28,593 nucleotides of DNA from an uncultured Eubacteriales bacterium (GTDB lineage: Bacteria; Bacillota; Clostridia; Oscillospirales; Acutalibacteraceae). The stretch covers positions 1 through 28,593 of the forward strand of contig CAKSQS010000032.1 of assembly GCA_934486705.1 (NCBI GenBank), in the 5' to 3' direction. Of this stretch, positions 24,763 through 28,593 are shown piece after piece; the stretch's first letter is position 1, and the number at the start of each line of letters is the position of its first letter. The notes below the pieces were generated by a model. It was not told where the DNA came from. It did no database searches and saw nothing but the letters and a program-made list of their open reading frames with translations. Position numbers and translations under genes: made by a program.

Positions 24763-24791
24763 AGTATACCCGCGAAAGAAGAGAATGTCAA
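24763..24791 (-). promoter_or_regulatory. Consensus promoter of the glycosyltransferase gene
   Basis: On the minus strand TTGACA (24791-24786) and TATACT (24768-24763) have a 17-bp spacer, ending 27 bp before the start codon at 24735. The hexamers are identical to those of the 6749-6777 promoter. Confidence 0.85.
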
Positions 24792-24793
24792 CC

Positions 24794-24828
24794 TTAGACA
24801 TTAGATGTTAGACGGTAGACGTTAGACA
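24794..24828. repeat. Five tandem heptamers of TTAGACR type
   Basis: Five head-to-tail 7-bp units match TTAGACA or TTAGACG with at most one or two changes (unit 2 ends in TG, unit 4 begins with G). The block begins three bases upstream of the -35 box of the glycosyltransferase promoter. Confidence 0.8.
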
Positions 24829-24847
24829 GCGGCTTGCCGCTCATAGC

Positions 24848-25004
24848 CTCCCTCTGACGAGGGGTTGCTCTCAACGCAGTGACTGTTTTGACTCCCTTGC
24901 CTAAAGGGTGCGGGTGTCCAGTGGACACCTCTGCGAAGCAGAAGCACCGACCGAGGCGGCAGCCGAGACGGTGGATTTGCCATAGGCAAAGACGGAGGGG
25001 TTGT
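24848..25004. repeat. Intergenic palindromic repeat, copy 5 (reverse orientation)
   Basis: Its reverse complement carries AACCCCTCCGTCTTTGCC, a TGGCAAATCCACC motif and CCCTTTAGGCAAGGGAG, matching copy 3 at 15151-15267. It also has its own hairpins (GTGTCCAGTGGACAC and CTCTGCGAAGCAGAAG). No gene is visible in it. Confidence 0.7.
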
Positions 25005-25010
25005 TTGAAA

Positions 25011-25058
25011 CTATATACACATATAGATATATATACATATAGTTATATACACATATAG
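25011..25058. repeat. Three tandem 16-bp iterons upstream of a promoter
   Basis: Three contiguous 16-bp units (25011-25026, 25027-25042, 25043-25058) share the ends ATAG and differ at only one or two positions (unit 1 is CTATATACACATATAG). They end 5 bp before the -35 box at 25064. Confidence 0.75.
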
Positions 25059-25063
25059 AGGAA

Positions 25064-25092
25064 TTGTCAAACAAATATTTATCTGATAAAAT
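25064..25092 (+). promoter_or_regulatory. Promoter of the 79-residue orphan gene
   Basis: TTGTCA (25064-25069) and TAAAAT (25087-25092) are 17 bp apart, 66 bp before the ATG at 25158, which has its own AGAGGTG site (25144-25150). Confidence 0.65.
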
Positions 25093-25157
25093 GTCTTTGG
25101 GAATTATTGAGTGCACCGATTATTTCCCATATCAAATATAAAAAGAGGTGAAAAAAT

Positions 25158-25397
25158 ATGAAAAAAAGCAGAGAAGAGTTAACCGACGAGCTTATAAAAA
25201 AATTAAGCCAATTACCGGCGAACAGGCAAAAGGCTATGTGTTTTGTGATTGATAACTTTCATCCGATTAAAAGAATGTGCGAAAATTCAAAAATGACGGA
25301 CGAAGAAATTCAAAAATGGACGGCAAAAGCCGAGGAAAACGACGATTGCATAATGTTAGCTTTGCTTACTGCAGTTCAGCTGTTTAACGGAAAGTGA
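25158..25397 (+). CDS. Small hypothetical protein, alpha-helical
   Basis: A 79-residue protein I do not recognise. It begins MKKSREELTDELIKKLSQLP and is predicted to be mostly helical, with charged stretches, two Cys and no membrane segment. A ribosome binding site (AGAGGTG), a plausible promoter and normal base use support a real gene. It is isolated: repeats and iterons lie upstream, a four-hairpin array lies downstream, and the next gene converges on it. The early part resembles the style of small regulatory or phage-derived proteins, but no motif supports a function. Confidence 0.6.
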   Translation: MKKSREELTDELIKKLSQLPANRQKAMCFVIDNFHPIKRMCENSKMTDEEIQKWTAKAEENDDCIMLALLTAVQLFNGK

Positions 25398-25417
25398 TAC
25401 TGAAAAAATCGGAATTT

Positions 25418-25570
25418 TCAAAGCTAAAATCATTGCACTTACTTTAGCTTTGAGCAGTAGGGGAATCCAAAGGGGAGTTTGCCCCTTTGGCTGTTTAGGA
25501 GGGTCTGGGAACCCAATCTGAAGGGTTCCCAGCGGCTCTTTCCCCTATTTCTGTCCGTACAGAAATAGGG
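25418..25570. other. Array of four consecutive hairpins in a 279-bp gene-free stretch
   Basis: Four perfect stems follow each other: 25418-25428 with 25443-25453 (11 bp, TCAAAGCTAAA); 25467-25475 with 25482-25490 (9 bp, CCAAAGGGG); 25505-25514 with 25523-25532 (10 bp, CTGGGAACCC); and 25543-25554 with 25559-25570 (12 bp, CCCTATTTCTGT, loop CCGT). None is followed by a clear T-run. The stretch 25398-25676 contains no credible gene. Confidence 0.75.
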
Positions 25571-25676
25571 TGCCCTGCGCGGCATGAGCGCAAAAGGCTC
25601 TAAATGCGTAAAAGCTTTACCTTTTCTCTCCTGCCGTCACGGCGCAAGCCCTGAATTATATTTCCCCGTTTGCGGT

Positions 25677-26351
25677 TTACAATATATTTTTCAATTGCAA
25701 AAGCGATGTGACGCTGTATTCGGACGGATATTTCGCCGTGTGGTTTTCGGGGTTATACCAACAGGTATCTATACCAGAGTTTATTCCGCCCAAAATATCC
25801 GAGCTTTGGCTGTCGCCCACAATAAGCAGCTTTGATTTATCTTTTTCGGGAATTTTTTCAATGATATATTCGTAATATTCCTTTTCGGGCTTTTGGTGAC
25901 CCGTATCCTCCGAAACGAAAATACCGTCGAAATATTTATCCAATCCCGAGCCGCGTATGCGCTTATACTGGGTCAGCGAAATGCCGTTTGTGGCGGCATA
26001 AAGCTTATAGCCCCGCTCCTTTAGGTAGGTGAGAATTTCGTCAGCTCCCGCCACCTTAAAATACCCCTCGGATAGATTAAGGCAGTAGTCCTTTGAAATT
26101 TTCGCGGTATCGCCCGCAACGCCCAATTTTTCAAAAAGGGTTTTAAACCGCCCCTCAAAAATCGCCTCGCGCGGAATTTCGCCGCGCTCAAAGCTTTCCC
26201 AGTAGCTGCGGTTTATATCGGAATAAAGCGCCACCGTGCCGTCGTCGTGCGGCAGCCCGTACATTTCAAGCACACGTCTTACGGCGTGCGCCTCTGCCGC
26301 GTTAAAATCAAGCAGGGTATTATCAAGGTCGAGCAAAAGAGAGGTATACAT
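25677..26351 (-). CDS. YjjG-family HAD phosphatase (noncanonical pyrimidine nucleotidase-like)
   Basis: A 224-residue HAD hydrolase with a helical cap. Motif I is LLLDLDNTLLDF (Asp8, Asp10), then AATNGIS (motif II), HQKPEKEYYEYI (motif III Lys) and VGDSQSSDILGGINSGI (motif IV). The spacing and the GxxxTCWYNP ending match the YjjG family, which dephosphorylates nucleotides, including damaged pyrimidine nucleotides. The ATG at 26351 overlaps the GalU stop (TGATG). A GTG three bases upstream is an alternative start, and the ribosome binding site is weak, so re-initiation from GalU translation is likely. Confidence 0.85.
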   Translation of the reverse strand: MYTSLLLDLDNTLLDFNAAEAHAVRRVLEMYGLPHDDGTVALYSDINRSYWESFERGEIPREAIFEGRFKTLFEKLGVAGDTAKISKDYCLNLSEGYFKVAGADEILTYLKERGYKLYAATNGISLTQYKRIRGSGLDKYFDGIFVSEDTGHQKPEKEYYEYIIEKIPEKDKSKLLIVGDSQSSDILGGINSGIDTCWYNPENHTAKYPSEYSVTSLLQLKNIL

Positions 26352-27220
26352 CACAGCTTTGCGCTCAATTCCTTTATATATTCTCTTAGTTGGTCCTTAA
26401 TTTCGGGGTGGGCAAGCCCCACCTCTATATTCGCCTTTAAAATTCCGAATTTATTGCCCATATCATAGCGTATACCGCTGAAATCCACGCCGACCATACC
26501 GTACTTAACGGCAAGCGTGCGCATAGCGTCGGTCAGCTGCAACTCGCCGCCCACGCCGAGCGGGGTTTTTTCAAGTATACTGAAAATTTCGTTATCAAGC
26601 ACACATCTGCCGAGGATGGAGTAATTTGAAAACTTGGTTTCAAGGCTCGGCTTTTCAATCATATCGGTTACGGAGTAAATTTTATCGTCAAGCTTTTCCG
26701 CTTTTAGGGAGCTGTATTTAACAATAAGCTCATCCGATACTTCCTTTATTCCCACAACGCTCTTGCCGTATTTCTCATATGCCTCGCACAGCTCGCCTAT
26801 TGCGGGCGGCTCGCCTATAATAACGTCGTCGCCGTAAAGCACGGCAAACGGCTCTGTGCCCACAAATTCCTTGGCGCGCAGCACCGCGTCGCCGAGACCC
26901 CGCGTTTCCTTTTGGCGAATATAATAGATATTTGCAAGGTTCGCCACCTTATCGAGCGTTTCAAGCATTGCGGTGTTTCCGCGCTTTTCAAGCATTGCTT
27001 CAAGCTCTATGGAGTGGTCGAAATGGTCCTCTATAACGCCCTTGCCGCGGTTGGTAATTATGAGAATATCGGTTATTCCCGCTCTTACCGCCTCTTCCAC
27101 AATATACTGTATTGCGGGCTTATCTACTATGGGCAGCATTTCCTTAGGGAGCGCCTTTGAGGCGGGTAAAACGCGTGTTCCGAGCCCCGCCGCGGGGATT
27201 ATAGCCTTTTTGATTTTCAT
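26351..27220 (-). CDS. galU: UTP-glucose-1-phosphate uridylyltransferase
   Basis: A 289-residue nucleotidyltransferase opening with KAIIPAAGLGTRVLPASKALPKEMLPIVDKP, the GalU signature with the UTP-binding GLGTR loop. It continues with PAIQYIVEEAVRAGI, IITNRGKGVIEDHFD, AVLYGDDVI and FSGIRYDMGNKFGIL, all typical of the family and at normal length. It makes UDP-glucose for glycolipids, capsule and cell-wall polysaccharides. AAGGAG precedes the start. It is third of four same-strand genes, 15 bp after the zinc-ribbon membrane protein gene and overlapping the HAD gene. It probably feeds the GT28 enzyme at 23614-24735. Confidence 0.95.
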   Translation of the reverse strand: MKIKKAIIPAAGLGTRVLPASKALPKEMLPIVDKPAIQYIVEEAVRAGITDILIITNRGKGVIEDHFDHSIELEAMLEKRGNTAMLETLDKVANLANIYYIRQKETRGLGDAVLRAKEFVGTEPFAVLYGDDVIIGEPPAIGELCEAYEKYGKSVVGIKEVSDELIVKYSSLKAEKLDDKIYSVTDMIEKPSLETKFSNYSILGRCVLDNEIFSILEKTPLGVGGELQLTDAMRTLAVKYGMVGVDFSGIRYDMGNKFGILKANIEVGLAHPEIKDQLREYIKELSAKL

Positions 27221-27235
27221 AATTTTTCTCCTTTT

Positions 27236-28105
27236 TTACAGCATTGATATAACAGCAGTTACAGCTGATGTAAGATTATTTACAACGATTATGCAGATTA
27301 TGCCGACCGCAAGCATACCGCCCGAAACACCGCCGACAGATGCAAGCCCCATTGTGTAATAGCGGCGGTCGCTTATGTTCATACGGAAATTGTTTATTGT
27401 TTTTATGCAATGCTCTTTATACATGTAATAGCCGAAAAGCCCCGTAAGTATACAAGTTACAAGATCCGCCGCGCTGCTTATTACGTCGGCTATAATATCA
27501 AGCAAGGTAGAGCTGCTCCCGATAGAGGAAAACGCATTCAGCACGCTTTGCAGATCGCCCGATAAAATAGAGCGGTAAAGCAGGGTGTAATCTGCCGAGT
27601 TTGTATTAAACGTAAGCGCCGCCACTATAATATTGACAACCGCGCCGATAACCGCAAGCAGCGCGCCCGTTTTATACATTTTGCGGTAGAAAAACCACAG
27701 CGCCGCGCCCATAGGGCCGAAGAAAAAGCCGAGCAGTGCCGCAGGCCAGCACCAGGAGACCTTGGAATTTGTTATTTCCATTTTAATAAGCTTGGGCATT
27801 ATAACGGCGGACTTTTTGCCTATAAAGAGCGCCAGTTCCTCCTGCGGTATTCCGCCTGCTGCGGGGGCTGCGTTCGGTGTATACCCCGAGCTTTGGGTGT
27901 TATAATTCGGCTGAACGTGCGGCACTGCCTGCGGCTCGGTCTTCTCCTGCGAAATAAATTCAAGCGCGGGCGCGCGGTTTTCGGTTTCCGCGTTTTCCGT
28001 TTCGGCAGGCTTTGCGGCAGCCGGCAACAGCGTACCGCAGTTTTTGCAGTAAATATAATCGCTTTCGTTTTCCGTTCCGCACTCGGAGCAAATTTTTTTA
28101 TCCAT
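27236..28105 (-). CDS. Zinc-ribbon membrane protein, DUF2628-like
   Basis: A 289-residue protein. Its N-terminal zinc ribbon has Cys6/Cys9 (CSECG) and Cys20/Cys23 (CKNCG). A Pro/Ala/Glu-rich linker (~28-90) follows, then a membrane domain with about four helices. The motif WCWPAALLGFFFGPMGAALWFFYRKMYKTG resembles the W-x-AFLFGP-x-W-x-FYRKMY pattern of the DUF2628 family. No function is known; zinc-ribbon plus membrane proteins of this sort are common in clostridia. GGAGGATGAAG precedes the ATG. The neighbour at 28117 is a related protein without the visible zinc ribbon, suggesting duplication. Confidence 0.82.
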   Translation of the reverse strand: MDKKICSECGTENESDYIYCKNCGTLLPAAAKPAETENAETENRAPALEFISQEKTEPQAVPHVQPNYNTQSSGYTPNAAPAAGGIPQEELALFIGKKSAVIMPKLIKMEITNSKVSWCWPAALLGFFFGPMGAALWFFYRKMYKTGALLAVIGAVVNIIVAALTFNTNSADYTLLYRSILSGDLQSVLNAFSSIGSSSTLLDIIADVISSAADLVTCILTGLFGYYMYKEHCIKTINNFRMNISDRRYYTMGLASVGGVSGGMLAVGIICIIVVNNLTSAVTAVISML

Positions 28106-28116
28106 TCTTCATCCTC

Positions 28117-28593
28117 CTAAATAAAAATCGCTATCACGGCGGGCAGGTACTGCACCGCCATTGTACCCAAAAGGAACAGGAAGATATTGACCCCGCCTTT
28201 TTTGCGGTAGTCGTAGTCCATATCCTCGCTTTCGGCGCGAATGGTCTTAATGGACGCTATGGCATATTGCTTATAAAGGTAATCGCCGAACAGCGCCGAT
28301 AAAAACCTTACCGCGATATTAAGTATAAATCCCACAAGCAGCGCCGCTATTACCGCCGTGCCCATTTCGGGCAGGTGGGAGTAAATATTCTGCATAAGCT
28401 GCGCCTGCGTTTCATTGGGAGCAGTGCCGAGATTATTTACCGCATTCATAAACGGCAGATAAAAAAGGCTTGAAATAACCGTAAGCAGCCCTGCTATCGC
28501 GCCGTTTTTATACATCTTGCGCGAGAGCATCCACCCGCAGGGGAAGAGAAAAGCAAGCCAGTTCCACGAAAGCTTGTTTTTAGCGTTAAGCAC
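28117..28593 (-). CDS. DUF2628-like membrane protein (5' end cut by the window edge)
   Basis: The visible 158 residues run to the window edge with the frame open. The apparent GTG at the edge need not be the start, and a zinc ribbon could lie upstream outside the window. The motif LSWNWLAFLFPCGWMLSRKMYKNGAIAGLL aligns with the same region of the 27236-28105 protein (WCWPAALLGFFFGPMGAALWFFYRKMYKTGALLAVI). The tails IASIKTIRAES and CIKTINNFRMN also match, so the two are paralogues. About four hydrophobic helices are visible. It ends 11 bp before the next start, so the two share an operon. Confidence 0.78.
   Translation of the reverse strand: MLNAKNKLSWNWLAFLFPCGWMLSRKMYKNGAIAGLLTVISSLFYLPFMNAVNNLGTAPNETQAQLMQNIYSHLPEMGTAVIAALLVGFILNIAVRFLSALFGDYLYKQYAIASIKTIRAESEDMDYDYRKKGGVNIFLFLLGTMAVQYLPAVIAIFI

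Noticed and set aside
24736..24801. Upstream start for the GT28 enzyme
   Set aside because: It covers the consensus promoter; the family's N-terminus is MKALILSCGTGGGH, preceded by GGAGGGG.
24794..25058. CRISPR-like array
   Set aside because: The heptamers and 16-bp repeats are contiguous without unique spacers, and no cas gene is near.
25584..25835. 83-residue plus-strand reading frame
   Set aside because: It begins in the hairpin region and continues antisense to the HAD gene; no motif or ribosome binding site.

Overview
The window looks like a chromosomal segment of a Gram-positive gut or rumen clostridium, most plausibly from the Oscillospiraceae/Ruminococcaceae. The evidence is the SpoIIIE/FtsK–TepA gene pair, a YqeG-type phosphatase, a GT28 glycolipid glucosyltransferase, strong AAGGAGG-type ribosome binding sites, consensus sigma-A promoters, two BspA-like leucine-rich-repeat (LRR) surface proteins ending in dockerins, and palindromic intergenic repeats of a kind I associate with that group. 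No rRNA, tRNA, CRISPR, phage or transposase gene is visible. The placement is inference from gene content, not from a marker gene.

Layout. (1) 1-6728 (+) is a cell-envelope operon: a truncated O-antigen-ligase/polymerase-like membrane protein with a C-terminal repeat tail, a lipoprotein carrying a class-A-type PBP transpeptidase domain without a glycosyltransferase domain, and a 1492-residue LRR protein with C-CxxC-H modules and a dockerin. (2) 6749-8236 (+): a consensus promoter followed by a perfect 8-5-8 inverted repeat drives a zinc/manganese-type substrate-binding lipoprotein and a family-6-like DNA glycosylase. (3) 8226-10431: an AraC regulator faces away from a GH27 alpha-galactosidase and a small zinc-ribbon protein. 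(4) 10438-11761 (+): a consensus promoter, a structured leader of about 190 nt with a 17-bp terminator, and a branched-chain aminotransferase. (5) 12011-14539 (-): a second LRR/C-CxxC-H/dockerin protein whose promoter region carries a near copy of the operator in (2). (6) 14540-15453: an intergenic region of palindromes and repeats.

(7) 15454-23504 (-) is a six-gene operon, transcribed TepA-like protease, FtsK/SpoIIIE, anchored ComEC-type metallo-beta-lactamase, YqeG, endonuclease-IV-like protein, P2-type ATPase. It has a good promoter at the head and a 15-bp-stem terminator at the tail. The ATPase has altered residues in three catalytic motifs. (8) 23614-24735 (-): a GT28 glucosyltransferase with its own TTGACA-17-TATACT promoter. 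(9) 24736-25676: tandem heptamers, an intergenic repeat, three 16-bp iterons, an orphan 79-residue ORF and a four-hairpin array. (10) 25677-28593 (-): an operon of two related small membrane proteins (the distal one cut by the window edge), GalU and a YjjG-type HAD phosphatase.

How the genes may work together. GalU supplies UDP-glucose, which the GT28 enzyme could use for glycolipid anchors. The ligase-like protein, PBP-like lipoprotein and LRR protein form an envelope module. The most interesting candidate system is inferred from the shared TTGCAA-N5-TTGCAA operator. It joins a metal-binding lipoprotein and a surface protein with seven 3-Cys/1-His modules, and a second protein of that type is encoded immediately upstream of the lipoprotein. 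This suggests a metal-responsive surface system, which remains to be tested.
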